From Equibacterium sp963662035 (GTDB taxonomy: Bacteria > Bacteroidota > Bacteroidia > Bacteroidales > UBA932), in the NCBI GenBank assembly GCA_963662035.1, contig CAVLDO010000002.1, positions 1 to 64,000 on the forward strand: 64,000 bases of DNA, written 5' to 3'. The translations under genes were made by a program, and so were the position numbers. The notes beneath the pieces were generated by a model that searched no databases, was not told the origin of the DNA, and worked only from the letters and a program-made list of their open reading frames with translations. Positions 26,598 through 34,757 of this stretch are shown here, in pieces (positions within the stretch are counted from its first letter, which is position 1; every line of letters starts with the position of its first letter).

Positions 26598-28973
26598 ATG
26601 GAAGAAGAAAAGATGCTGACGCTGGAGCAGATTCCGGAGGGAGACGAGTGCGTCATAGCAAAAATCCACGGCCACGGCGGCTTCCGCAACCGGATAATGG
26701 AGCTCGGCTTTATCCGGGGGCAGAAAGTCAGGGTGCTGAAGAACGCCCCGCTGCGCGACCCGATAGAATATGATGTGCTGGGCAGCCACGTATCGCTGCG
26801 GCGCAGCGAATCTTCCAATATAGAGGTGGTGTCGCTGGATGCCAAAAGCCACCCCGACTTCCACTTCAACGGCACCATTGAGGAGCATGTCAAGGCGGAG
26901 CTCGACGAAATCACCAAACACATCCGCGTGGCGCTGGTGGGCAACCCCAACTGCGGCAAGACCTCCTTCTTCAACTTCGCCACCGGGCTGCACGAGAAAG
27001 TTGGCAACTACAGCGGTGTGACTGTGGACTCAAAGGTCGGAACCTTCTACCACAAGGGCTACACCATAGACCTGGTGGATCTGCCGGGCACCTACTCGCT
27101 CACCGAATACACCCCGGAAGAGCTGTACGTGCGCAACTATATAGTGGAACAGAAGCCGGATCTGGTGCTGAACATAGTGGATGCGGGCAATCTTGAACGC
27201 AATCTCTTTCTGACAACCCAGCTGATTGATATGAACCCCCGGATGGTGATGGCTCTGAATATGTACGACGAGCTGCAGCGCAGCGGCGACAAACTTGACC
27301 ACAAGAGCCTCTCCAAGATGCTGGGCATCCCTATCGTGCCGGTAGTCGCCCGCACTGGAGAGGGGATCGACGACATTCTGGAGGAAATCATAAAAGTATA
27401 TTGCGGCACCGACTCGGTAATAAAGCACATACACATCAACTACGGCGAGAACGTGGAGCCGCACTTAGCGCAGGTGAAGAAGCTGGTGGAGCAGAACAAG
27501 GAGATCAAGGACAACTACCACGGCCGCTACGTCGCCCTCAAGCTGATAGAGAACGACAGCGTAACCCACCGCTCGCTGCAGAAGTATCCCAACTACGGCA
27601 AGATAAAGGCGGCCAGCGACGCGGCCCGCGAAGATCTGGAGCGGGAATACCGCGACGACATAGACAGCATAATCTCCAGCCTCAAATACGGCTTTATAAA
27701 GGGGGCGTTGAGCGAGACTCTGATCCCTGCCGTAGAGAGCAAGAAACAGAAGGGTTACACCCTTGACAAGCTGCTCACCCACCGCTGGCTGGGCATCCCC
27801 GTTTTGATATTCCTGATGTGGCTGATGTTCAAGGCGACATTTACCCTGGGGGCCTATCCGCAGCAGTGGCTGGAGGCCGGGGTGGACGCCCTCGGCGCCC
27901 TGATCCGCTCCATTATGCCGGAAGGGATGCTGCGCGACCTGATTGTGGACGGCATAATCGCGGGCGTGGGAGGGGTTCTGGTGTTCCTGCCCAACATCCT
28001 GATTCTGTTTCTCTTCATCTCATTCTTCGAAGACAGCGGATATATGGCCCGCGTGGCCTTCATAGTGGACAAACTGATGCACCGCATAGGGCTGCACGGC
28101 AAGTCGTTCATCCCCTACATAATCGGTTTCGGCTGCGGCGTGCCGGCCATTATGGCCTCCCGCACCCTCGAGAGCCGCAAAGACCGCATATTGACCATCA
28201 TCACAATCCCATTTATGTCCTGCTCGGCCCGCTTGCCGGTGTTCCTGCTGTTCGTGTCGGCCTTCTTTAAGAAGAATCAGGCGCTGGTGCTGGTGGGGCT
28301 TTATCTTACAGGGGTGCTGGTGGCGGTGCTGACCTCCCTGCTGATGAACAAGGTGGCCTTCAAGAATGCCTCCGACCAATTTGTGATGGAGCTGCCGCCC
28401 TACCGTTTTCCCACCGTGCGCAATGTGCTGCGCCATATGTGGGACAAAGGGGCGCAGTACCTCAAGAAGATGGGCACCGTGATTCTGGCCGCCTCCGTGC
28501 TGATATGGGCCCTGGGCTATTTCCCGCAGGCGAAAGAGGGACAGACTGCGGCGGAGCAGACCGCCGGCTCGTACATAGGCAGGATAGGGAAGACAATCCA
28601 GCCTGTATTCGAGCCGCTGGGCTTTGACTGGAAGATGAGCGTGAGCCTGCTCACCGGCTTCGCCGCCAAAGAGGTTGTGGTCTCGTCGCTGGGCGTGCTC
28701 TACTCCCCCGACGGCGAGGAGGTCACCGAAGAGACCTCGCTGGCGCAGGATCTGCGCAGCGCCACAGATGCCGCAGGTCTGCCCGTATTCACCAAGCCAG
28801 TTGTGTGGAGCTTCCTGCTGTTTGTGCTGCTTTACTTCCCGTGCATCGCGGCCTTGAGCGCCGTGGGACGCGAGGCGGGGCGCAAGTGGGCCTGGTTCAC
28901 TATGGCTTACACCACCGCCGTGGCCTGGGTGGTGTCATTCGCGGTTTATCACGTTCTGCTGCTGGTGCTCTGA
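26598..28973 (+). CDS. feoB: Ferrous iron transporter, FeoA-FeoB fusion
   Basis: GTP-dependent Fe(II) uptake protein of the inner membrane. The 791-residue chain begins with a FeoA SH3-like domain (about 6-77, IPEGDECVIAKIHGHGGFRNRIMELGF split by normal family features), then the G domain with Walker A GNPNCGKTS (115-123), DLPGTYSL and the G4/G5 region, a helical GDI-like domain, and two Gate regions with the conserved Cys in PFMSCSARLPVF. The FeoA-FeoB fusion is typical of Bacteroidota. It is followed by a Cys-rich membrane protein and a TIGR02757 gene, with four- or five-base spacing or overlap, forming one operon. Confidence 0.96.
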   Translation: MEEEKMLTLEQIPEGDECVIAKIHGHGGFRNRIMELGFIRGQKVRVLKNAPLRDPIEYDVLGSHVSLRRSESSNIEVVSLDAKSHPDFHFNGTIEEHVKAELDEITKHIRVALVGNPNCGKTSFFNFATGLHEKVGNYSGVTVDSKVGTFYHKGYTIDLVDLPGTYSLTEYTPEELYVRNYIVEQKPDLVLNIVDAGNLERNLFLTTQLIDMNPRMVMALNMYDELQRSGDKLDHKSLSKMLGIPIVPVVARTGEGIDDILEEIIKVYCGTDSVIKHIHINYGENVEPHLAQVKKLVEQNKEIKDNYHGRYVALKLIENDSVTHRSLQKYPNYGKIKAASDAAREDLEREYRDDIDSIISSLKYGFIKGALSETLIPAVESKKQKGYTLDKLLTHRWLGIPVLIFLMWLMFKATFTLGAYPQQWLEAGVDALGALIRSIMPEGMLRDLIVDGIIAGVGGVLVFLPNILILFLFISFFEDSGYMARVAFIVDKLMHRIGLHGKSFIPYIIGFGCGVPAIMASRTLESRKDRILTIITIPFMSCSARLPVFLLFVSAFFKKNQALVLVGLYLTGVLVAVLTSLLMNKVAFKNASDQFVMELPPYRFPTVRNVLRHMWDKGAQYLKKMGTVILAASVLIWALGYFPQAKEGQTAAEQTAGSYIGRIGKTIQPVFEPLGFDWKMSVSLLTGFAAKEVVVSSLGVLYSPDGEEVTEETSLAQDLRSATDAAGLPVFTKPVVWSFLLFVLLYFPCIAALSAVGREAGRKWAWFTMAYTTAVAWVVSFAVYHVLLLVL

Positions 28974-28978
28974 TTGAA

Positions 28979-29212
28979 ATGCTGCAGGAGATACTCACAT
29001 ATATCATTCTGGCAGTGACCGTGGCTGCCGTGCTCTACAGCCTCTTTTTCAAGAAGAGCCGGGGCTGCGGCTGCGGCTCTGCAGGCGGCCCGCGCAAAAA
29101 AGAACCCGCCTGCGACGGCTGCGCCTCCTGCGGCCTCTGTCCGCTCCGCGACACGGCGGGCACGCATTGCGCCGCATCAACCAAAGGCTCCGGTAAAACT
29201 CAAGGCAAATGA
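28979..29212 (+). CDS. FeoB-associated Cys-rich membrane protein
   Basis: A 77-residue small protein starting five bases after the feoB stop. Residues about 5-24 form one membrane helix (ILTYIILAVTVAAVLYSLFF), followed by a basic, Cys-rich tail with CGCG, CDGCASCGLCP and a final HC. This arrangement and position match the FeoB_associated family (PF12669), which is thought to aid Fe(II) transport by FeoB. The TGA overlaps the ATG of the next gene (ATGA), suggesting translational coupling. Confidence 0.85.
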   Translation: MLQEILTYIILAVTVAAVLYSLFFKKSRGCGCGSAGGPRKKEPACDGCASCGLCPLRDTAGTHCAASTKGSGKTQGK

Positions 29213-29907
29213 ATCCGAACGCCGACCTGCTGCGACGCTATGCCGCGCAATACAACGACCTGCGCTATTTTGAGGAGGATCCGATAATCTTCCCCCGCCA
29301 TTTTGCGTATCTGGCCGGGCGCGGCCAGGCCTCGCTCAAGGATGTCGAGGTGGCGGCGGTGATAGCCTCCCACCTGGCCTGGGGGCGCCGCAGCCTGATT
29401 GTGCGCGACTGCACCAGGGCGTTTGACCAGATGCAGTGGCGGCCGTATGACTATGTGATGCGCGGCCACTGGCGCAGCGACACAGTGTCGCTGCACCGCA
29501 CGGTGATGTGGAGCGAGTTCGCGGCAATCTGCGCCTCCCTCAAGGAGCTCTACGCCGGCCGGGATACCCTGGAGGGACTCTCTGCCGACGAAATGCGCAC
29601 GCAAGTGCTGCGCCGCAAGAGCGATCCCTCCGCCGCCAACAAAAAGATCAATATGATGCGCCGCTGGATGGTGCGCTGCGACGGCATCGTGGACCTGGGG
29701 CTGTGGAAAAACACCTCCCCGGCAGAGTTGATAGTGCCGCTGGATGTGCACGTGCACCGCATATCGGCCGAAATGGGACTGTCGGCGCGACGCAGCGCCG
29801 ACCGCAAGACCGCCCTGGAAATCACCGCGCAGCTCTCCGAAATATTTCCCGGCGACCCCTGCCTTGGCGACTTCGCCCTCTTCGGCTGCGGCGTATCGCG
29901 CAAATAA
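29209..29907 (+). CDS. TIGR02757 / DUF2400 family protein
   Basis: A 232-residue conserved protein of unknown function common in Bacteroidota. Recognisable family blocks are DPIIFPRHF near the start, AAVIASHLAWGRRSLI, WMVRCDGIVDLGLW, IVPLDVHVHRIS and the C-terminal GDPCLGDFALFGCGV. The helical make-up and the PLDVHVHR and GDFALFG blocks recall HhH base-excision glycosylases, but that is a guess. The ATG overlaps the stop of the preceding small gene by four bases, so it belongs to the feo operon by position. Confidence 0.8.
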   Translation: MNPNADLLRRYAAQYNDLRYFEEDPIIFPRHFAYLAGRGQASLKDVEVAAVIASHLAWGRRSLIVRDCTRAFDQMQWRPYDYVMRGHWRSDTVSLHRTVMWSEFAAICASLKELYAGRDTLEGLSADEMRTQVLRRKSDPSAANKKINMMRRWMVRCDGIVDLGLWKNTSPAELIVPLDVHVHRISAEMGLSARRSADRKTALEITAQLSEIFPGDPCLGDFALFGCGVSRK

Positions 29908-29940
29908 TCGGCCCGCAATAGGGCAGATGCATATTTTTCA

Positions 29941-29948
29941 TATATTTG
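29941..29948 (+). promoter_or_regulatory. -7 box TATATTTG of the zeta-like gene
   Basis: Exact match to TAnnTTTG, 12 bases before the ATG at 29961, implying a very short 5' leader. Confidence 0.7.
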
Positions 29949-29960
29949 CTCTCTGCAAAT

Positions 29961-30542
29961 ATGGCAAAACTCTACATAATATCGGGATGCAACGGTGCCG
30001 GCAAAACCACCGCATCGTACACGATTCTGCCCGATATGTTCGGCCTTGCAGAGTGCGTCAACTCCGACGAGATAGCCAAGTGTCTCTCCCCCACGAATCC
30101 CGACCAGGCCGCCATCCGCGCCGGCCGCATTATGCTTGAGCGGGTCTATGAACTCATAGACAAGCGTGCCGACTTCGGGGTGGAGACTACTCTGGCCACC
30201 AAATCGCTGCTGGGGGTGATACGCAACGCACGCAGCCTGGGCTATGCAGTGATTCTGATATTCTTCTGGCTCAATTCTCCCGACCTGGCGGTGGCGCGGG
30301 TAAGGCTGCGGGTCTGCTCGGGCGGGCACAATGTGTCGGAGCCCACCGTGCGGCGCCGCTATGTGCAGGGAATCGAGAACTTGATACACCGCTACATTCC
30401 CGTGGTGGACCGCTGGTATGTGTTCGACAACTCCGGCACCCCCGCCTTAATGATTGCCGAAGGAGGGGAGGGAAGCGTTACAAAAATCTACAACAAGCAG
30501 GTTTACGACATTCTGCAGCAGACAAGGTTTAAAAGTAAGTAG
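29961..30542 (+). CDS. Zeta-toxin-like P-loop kinase
   Basis: A 193-residue P-loop protein of the zeta toxin / AAA_33 type. The Walker A is SGCNGAGKTT (8-17). The following block CVNSDEIAKCLSP has the Asp-Glu that in zeta kinases binds the phosphate acceptor, then a helix with AGRIMLERVYELID, FGVETTLATKS, and the LID-like arginine-rich region VARVRLRVCSGGHNV...VRRRY. Zeta toxins phosphorylate UDP-N-acetylglucosamine. No antitoxin gene is adjacent, and stand-alone chromosomal relatives are common in Bacteroidota, so a housekeeping kinase role is at least as likely as toxicity. It has its own promoter. Confidence 0.78.
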   Translation: MAKLYIISGCNGAGKTTASYTILPDMFGLAECVNSDEIAKCLSPTNPDQAAIRAGRIMLERVYELIDKRADFGVETTLATKSLLGVIRNARSLGYAVILIFFWLNSPDLAVARVRLRVCSGGHNVSEPTVRRRYVQGIENLIHRYIPVVDRWYVFDNSGTPALMIAEGGEGSVTKIYNKQVYDILQQTRFKSK

Positions 30543-30549
30543 ACTTTAG

Positions 30550-30557
30550 TATATTTG
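30550..30557 (+). promoter_or_regulatory. -7 box TATATTTG of the lytic transglycosylase gene
   Basis: Exact match to TAnnTTTG, 22 bases before the GTG start at 30580. Confidence 0.65.
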
Positions 30558-30579
30558 TCACCCCTAAAACGCACGCGAA

Positions 30580-31446
30580 GTGAAGAAACTGCCGCTTATA
30601 ATGCTTTTTGCCCTCTGGCCGCTACTGTGCCCCGCGCAGATAGACGAGATGCATCCCAAGGCGCCGGCGGTGCCCTCCTCGCTTCAGTTTGCCGGGGAGA
30701 CGGTCACCTTCGGCCGTGACGATCTCTACGAGCGGATGGACCGCGAGCTGATGACATTCACCTATATGCACAGCACCTCCACCCTTATGCTCAAGCGCAG
30801 CGGCCGCTATTTCAAGCAGGTCGAGCCCATCCTCAAAGAAGAGGGGCTTTCCGCCGATCTTAAATACCTGATGGTGATAGAGAGCAACCTTGACCCCAAG
30901 GCGGTCTCCACAGCGGGCGCGGCCGGGTTGTGGCAGTTTACCAAGGCCACGGCAAAGACCTACGGCCTGGAGGTCAGCGATGAGGTGGACGAGCGCTACA
31001 ACACCGAGAAGGCGACCCGCGCCGCCTGCCGGTATCTGCGCGACTCATATAAGAAATACGGCGACTGGCTCACCGTGGCGGCAAGTTATAATGCGGGGCA
31101 GAACGGAATCTCCCGCCGCCTGAAAGAGCAGCAGGAAGATTGCGCTGCGGATCTCTGGCTGCCCGAGGAGACCTCCCGCTATATGTTCAGGATGCTGGCG
31201 GCCAAAATGCTCTTCGAAGACCCGGCCCGCTTCGGCTTTGCTATAGAGGAGGGCGACCTGTATCCCTACCGGGCACCCAAGGAGATTGTGACCGTCACCG
31301 GTCCGATAGCCTCGCTGGTGACTTTTGCCAAAGAGCACGGCGTCTCTTACGCCGACCTCAAGCGGGCCAATCTCTGGCTGCGCAGCGACAAGCTGACCAA
31401 TGCCGGCGGCAAGAGCTACCGGATAGTGATCCCCGATGTCAAATAG
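30580..31446 (+). CDS. Membrane-bound lytic transglycosylase (MltD-like)
   Basis: A 288-residue periplasmic enzyme that cleaves peptidoglycan glycan strands with 1,6-anhydro end formation. A signal peptide covers about residues 1-19 (KKLPLIMLFALWPLLCPAQ). The SLT/GH23 domain has the catalytic Glu in LMVIESNLDPKAVS followed by GAAGLWQFTKATA, and VAASYNAGQNGI. The C-terminal 60 residues (VTGPIASLVTFAKEHGVSYADLKRAN) look like a diverged LysM repeat. The start is GTG at 30580, chosen because it gives a proper signal peptide and the right spacing from the -7 box. Confidence 0.9.
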   Translation: MKKLPLIMLFALWPLLCPAQIDEMHPKAPAVPSSLQFAGETVTFGRDDLYERMDRELMTFTYMHSTSTLMLKRSGRYFKQVEPILKEEGLSADLKYLMVIESNLDPKAVSTAGAAGLWQFTKATAKTYGLEVSDEVDERYNTEKATRAACRYLRDSYKKYGDWLTVAASYNAGQNGISRRLKEQQEDCAADLWLPEETSRYMFRMLAAKMLFEDPARFGFAIEEGDLYPYRAPKEIVTVTGPIASLVTFAKEHGVSYADLKRANLWLRSDKLTNAGGKSYRIVIPDVK

Positions 31447-31475
31447 CAACATTTACAAACCAAATATTTCAAGAA

Positions 31476-31955
31476 ATGAAAAAGTTTTTTGCAATCATCG
31501 CACTTTGCTTCATCACCCTCACCGGCGTGAAGGCGCAGAACTACGACAAGGCAGTCGGTCTTGAGGGCGGCTGGGAAGGTCTCAGCGTAACCTACAAGCA
31601 CTTCCTCGGCTCCAACTTTATGGACTACAAGGCCAACTTCTTGCTTGGCAACGGTTTCGGAGCCCTGGCCAGCGCTACCTACGATTTTAATGTAGAGCTC
31701 ACTCCCGGCTTCTCCTTTTTCTATGGTTTCGGCATTGAGGGCGGTTTCTGGGCAGGCACCTACGATGACACCAAATACGATGGCAACATTATGCTGGGCG
31801 GTTACGGCAATATCGGCGTGGAGTATGCGTTCTCCGCAATTCCCTTCGCCCTTTCTCTGGACTGGAACCCCGGCATCCGCCTGGTGCTCGGCGAGAATCT
31901 CTACAGCGGCTTCTCAGGCAAGGCTCTTTGCCTGGGCGTGAAGTACACTTTCTAA
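31476..31955 (+). CDS. Small exported outer-membrane-type protein
   Basis: A 159-residue protein with a clear signal peptide (MKKFFAIIALCFITLTGVKA). The rest is made of alternating-hydrophobicity strands rich in Gly, Tyr and Phe (LGGYGNIGVEYAFSAIPFAL, GKALCLGVKYTF) and ends in Phe, as in small eight-stranded outer-membrane barrels. I do not recognise a named family. It starts 29 bases after the transglycosylase stop, so it may share that transcript, and a strong terminator follows. The true start is ATG 31476; the longer open frame upstream is a shadow of the transglycosylase gene. Confidence 0.75.
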   Translation: MKKFFAIIALCFITLTGVKAQNYDKAVGLEGGWEGLSVTYKHFLGSNFMDYKANFLLGNGFGALASATYDFNVELTPGFSFFYGFGIEGGFWAGTYDDTKYDGNIMLGGYGNIGVEYAFSAIPFALSLDWNPGIRLVLGENLYSGFSGKALCLGVKYTF

Positions 31956-31980
31956 GCGCTCTGCCGCTCAAAAACCAAAA

Positions 31981-32015
31981 GGCGGCCTCCGCAATGTGGG
32001 GGCCGCCTTTTTTTT
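31981..32015 (+). terminator. Rho-independent terminator after the small OMP gene
   Basis: A stem GGCGGCC (31981-31987) with GGCCGCC (32001-32007), extended by inner G-C pairs, followed by eight T residues. Confidence 0.93.
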
Positions 32016-32035
32016 AGTCCGCGCCGCCGGGCGCG

Positions 32036-33712
32036 CTATTCCATAAGCTTCTTGTACTTGAAGCGCTTGGGCTCGTCATTGCCCAGGCGGCGCTTCTTGT
32101 TCTCTTCGTATTCGGAGTAGTTGCCGTCAAAGAACACCACCTGCGAATCCCCTTCGAAGGCGAGGATGTGGGTGGCTATGCGGTCCAGGAACCAGCGGTC
32201 GTGGGATACCACCACAGCGCAGCCGGCAAAGCTGTCCAGACCCTCCTCCAGGGCGCGGATCGTGTTCACGTCCACATCGTTGGTGGGCTCGTCAAGCAGC
32301 AGGACATTGCCCTCGTCCTTCAGCGTCAGGGCCAGGTGCAGACGGTTGCGCTCGCCGCCCGACAGCACTCCGCACTTCTTCTCCTGGTCTGCGCCGGAAA
32401 AGTTGAAGCGTGAGACCCAGGAGCGGGCATTGATTTCGCGGCCACCCATCCTTACCCACTCGGAATCGCCCGAGATGGTCTCATAAACAGTCTTGTCGGG
32501 GTCGATGGATTTGTGCTGCTGGTCTACATAAGATATTTTCACCGTCTGGCCAATCTCGATGCTGCCGGCATCGGGCTTCTCCAGCCCCATTATCAGGCGG
32601 AAGAGGGTGGTTTTGCCCGCGCCGTTGGGGCCGATGACCCCCACGATGCCGGCGGGCGGCAGCTCGAACGAGAGATTCTCGAACAGCACGCGGCCGTCGT
32701 AGGCCTTGCCGACGCCGCAGAAATTAATGACTTTGGTTCCCAGGTGCGGGCCGTTGGGAATGTAGATTTCCAGGTTGTCCTCTTTCTGGCGCGCATCGGC
32801 CGAAGCCAGCTTTTCGTAGGCGCCGAGGCGGGCCTTCTGCTTGGCCTGACGTGCCTTGGGGGCCATCCGGACCCACTCCAACTCCCTCTCGAGTGTCTTA
32901 CGCCGCTTGGACTCCTGCTTTTCCTCCGCCGCCAGACGGGCGGTCTTCTGGTCCAGCCAGGAGGAGTAGTTCCCCTTCCAGGGGATCCCCTCGCCGCGGT
33001 CCAGCTCCAGAATCCAGCCCGCTACATTGTCCAGGAAGTAGCGGTCGTGGGTCACGGCAATCACCGTTCCCTTGTATTGCTGCAGGTGGGCTTCCAGCCA
33101 CTGAATGCTCTCGGTGTCGAGATGGTTTGTGGGCTCGTCCAAAAGCAGCACGTCGGGCTGCTGCAGCAGCAGGCGGCACAGCGCCACGCGCCGCCGCTCT
33201 CCGCCCGAGAGGTTCTTTATCAGCGCATCGCCCGGGGGACACTGCAGGGCGTCCATAGCCCGTTCCAGCTTGGAGTCAATCTCCCAGCCTTCGCAGTGCT
33301 CTATAAGTTCGGTGAGCTCTCCCTGGCGCTCTATGAGGGCGTTCATCTGCTCGTCGCTCATAGGCTCGGCAAACTTGGCCCCGATTCCGTTGTATTCATC
33401 AAGAAGGTCCATAACGGGCTGCACACCCTCCTGCACGACCTCCAGCACGCTCTTTTCCTGGTCCATTTCCGGCTCCTGCGGCAGATAACCCACGCTGTAG
33501 CCGGGGGCCCACACCACCTCGCCCTTGTAGGACTTCTCAATCCCGGCGATAATTTTGAGCAGGGTGGACTTGCCCGAGCCGTTGAGGCCGATAATGCCTA
33601 TTTTGGCACCGTAGAAAAATGAGAGGTAGATGTCTTTGAGTATTACTTTGTTGTTGTGGGGCAGCACTTTACCCACCCCGTTCATCGAGAATATTATTTT
33701 TTCATCTGCCAT
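32036..33712 (-). CDS. ettA: Energy-dependent translational throttle EttA (ABC-F)
   Basis: A cytoplasmic ABC-F ATPase that binds the ribosomal E site and gates the first elongation step according to ADP/ATP level. The 558-residue protein has two nucleotide-binding domains: Walker A GLNGSGKST and GPNGAGKTT, signature LSGGERRRVAL and LSGGERNRLHL, Walker B LLLDEPTN twice, and between them a charged linker (about residues 245-330) including the EttA-type arm. ATG 33712 gives MADEKIIFSM, the usual EttA start. It has a -7 box 28 bases upstream and is divergent from the short lipoprotein gene. Confidence 0.94.
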   Translation of the reverse strand: MADEKIIFSMNGVGKVLPHNNKVILKDIYLSFFYGAKIGIIGLNGSGKSTLLKIIAGIEKSYKGEVVWAPGYSVGYLPQEPEMDQEKSVLEVVQEGVQPVMDLLDEYNGIGAKFAEPMSDEQMNALIERQGELTELIEHCEGWEIDSKLERAMDALQCPPGDALIKNLSGGERRRVALCRLLLQQPDVLLLDEPTNHLDTESIQWLEAHLQQYKGTVIAVTHDRYFLDNVAGWILELDRGEGIPWKGNYSSWLDQKTARLAAEEKQESKRRKTLERELEWVRMAPKARQAKQKARLGAYEKLASADARQKEDNLEIYIPNGPHLGTKVINFCGVGKAYDGRVLFENLSFELPPAGIVGVIGPNGAGKTTLFRLIMGLEKPDAGSIEIGQTVKISYVDQQHKSIDPDKTVYETISGDSEWVRMGGREINARSWVSRFNFSGADQEKKCGVLSGGERNRLHLALTLKDEGNVLLLDEPTNDVDVNTIRALEEGLDSFAGCAVVVSHDRWFLDRIATHILAFEGDSQVVFFDGNYSEYEENKKRRLGNDEPKRFKYKKLME

Positions 33713-33740
33713 AGCGGTGTGTTTTTCATCTAAAATCATC

Positions 33741-33748
33741 CAAAGATA
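33741..33748 (-). promoter_or_regulatory. -7 box TATCTTTG of ettA
   Basis: Minus-strand match to TAnnTTTG. A plus-strand box of identical sequence lies 29 bases away at 33778-33785. Confidence 0.65.
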
Positions 33749-33777
33749 ATAATTAAGTGCTTTTAAACGCTTTTTTA

Positions 33778-33785
33778 TATCTTTG
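33778..33785 (+). promoter_or_regulatory. -7 box TATCTTTG of the short lipoprotein / C_GCAxxG_C_C unit
   Basis: Match to TAnnTTTG, 27 bases before the ATG at 33813. Confidence 0.6.
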
Positions 33786-33812
33786 ATGCTCTTTAACAAT
33801 CCTTGCAAGGCA

Positions 33813-33911
33813 ATGAAAAGAATCATCTTCGCAGCGGCGTTGAGTTTGCCGCTTACAGGCTGCGATGCCGCAATAAGCAGCCCCTACACACTAAAATGGA
33901 GCGTGCAGTAA
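33813..33911 (+). CDS. Short putative lipoprotein (32 aa)
   Basis: A 32-codon open frame too short for routine gene calling. It reads MKRIIFAAALSLPLTGCDAA and then a dozen more residues: a basic N-terminus, a hydrophobic stretch and a lipobox LTGC (Cys17), as in entericidin-like mini-lipoproteins. It lies at a normal distance behind a -7 box, and its TAA overlaps the second possible ATG of the next gene (TAATG at 33909-33913), as in coupled translation. No family is recognised. It could also be a non-functional upstream frame; I regard a real peptide as somewhat more likely than not. Confidence 0.5.
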   Translation: MKRIIFAAALSLPLTGCDAAISSPYTLKWSVQ

Positions 33912-34309
33912 TGGAGTCCAGGGCAGAACTTGCGGCAGAAAAAAAGAGGGCCGGCACGCATAACTGCGCGCAGGCGGTTCTCTGCACCTACTGCGACCTT
34001 GTGGGGCTGGAGGCCGCCACCGCGATGGACATCGCCGGGGCGTTCGGCACCGGGATGGGCAATATGGAGGGGACTTGCGGCGCCCTTGTGGGGGCCGGGA
34101 TGGTGACGGGCCTTTTTGTGCGCGATCGCAATGCTTCGCGAGCGAAGATGCGCTCTCTGATGGACCGCTTTAAGCAGTGCAACGGCGCAACTGTGTGCCG
34201 GCTTCTCAAAGGGGCCGGCACGGGAGTCCCTCTGCGGGACTGCCCTGGCTGCGTGGCGGATGCCTCGTTGCTGCTGGAGGAGCTGGTTCTGTCTCAGCCG
34301 CGTATGTAG
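33896..34309 (+). CDS. C_GCAxxG_C_C family redox protein
   Basis: A 137-residue member of the family named for its cysteine pattern (PF09719). Visible elements are NCAQAVLCTYCD (first cysteines), FGTGMGNMEGTCGALVGAGMVTGL, and two distal cysteines in NGATVCRLL and RDCPGCVADA. The cysteines suggest a redox or Fe-S function; no biochemical role is established. The start is either ATG 33896 or ATG 33911; the latter overlaps the stop of the upstream short lipoprotein frame and would give 132 residues. Its last 16 bases overlap the convergent PAS gene. Confidence 0.83.
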   Translation: MERAVMESRAELAAEKKRAGTHNCAQAVLCTYCDLVGLEAATAMDIAGAFGTGMGNMEGTCGALVGAGMVTGLFVRDRNASRAKMRSLMDRFKQCNGATVCRLLKGAGTGVPLRDCPGCVADASLLLEELVLSQPRM

Positions 34310-34638
34310 TGCGGCATATCGCCCGGGGTGACGATAGAAATTTCGCACAATCCGGCGACCTTGCCGCCGATGCGCCAGGCGCTCTGGAATATCAGCTTGT
34401 GAATTCCCGCCTTCTCTATTGTGTAGCAGTTGGTGCCGCCGCTTTCAATCAGACTGCGGATGATTTCCTGCGAACGGGCGTTGTGGCAGCCGAACAGATT
34501 TGTGCCTATCAGATTGCCCCGCTTGCGGTATTGCTCCACTGCGCGGTCGTTCATATAGATTATAACTCCGTCCCTGTCGCAGACGGTAATGGAGCAGTCA
34601 AGCCCCTTGGCCCAGTCGGGTATCGCGTTTGTGTCCAT
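34294..34638 (-). CDS. Stand-alone PAS-domain protein
   Basis: A 114-residue protein that is essentially one PAS domain: DCSITVCDRDGVIIYMNDRAV opens the sheet, then GTNLFGCHNARSQEIIRSLI and the closing strands HKLIFQSAWRIGGKVAGLCEIS. There is no output domain, so it would sense a ligand or redox state and act through another protein. Similar short PAS proteins are widespread in Bacteroidales. It converges on the C_GCAxxG_C_C gene with a 16-base overlap, and no clear -7 box is seen upstream. Confidence 0.8.
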   Translation of the reverse strand: MDTNAIPDWAKGLDCSITVCDRDGVIIYMNDRAVEQYRKRGNLIGTNLFGCHNARSQEIIRSLIESGGTNCYTIEKAGIHKLIFQSAWRIGGKVAGLCEISIVTPGDMPHYIRG

Positions 34639-34757
34639 AAAGGCGAGAATATATTGCTTGTTTATTTATGGTGGTGGCCGCATCGCCGGTGGGTGATTGG
34701 CCCGCTTCCGTTGCCGGCGGGCCCGGTAATCATTTGCCGGGAAGAAGAAAGCGTGCC

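Noticed and set aside
29961..30542. Calling the zeta-like gene a toxin of a toxin-antitoxin system.
   Set aside because: No small antitoxin frame adjoins it and its neighbours are housekeeping genes; the family also contains non-toxic kinases.
31140..31475. A 112-codon extension before the small outer-membrane protein.
   Set aside because: It overlaps the transglycosylase gene in another frame, and the ATG at 31476 opens with a perfect signal peptide.
34639..34757. A GGCCCGC / GCGGGCC hairpin downstream of the DUF1846 gene, considered as its terminator.
   Set aside because: No U tract follows on the minus strand, so factor-independent termination is not supported. I see nothing else in this 119-base gap.
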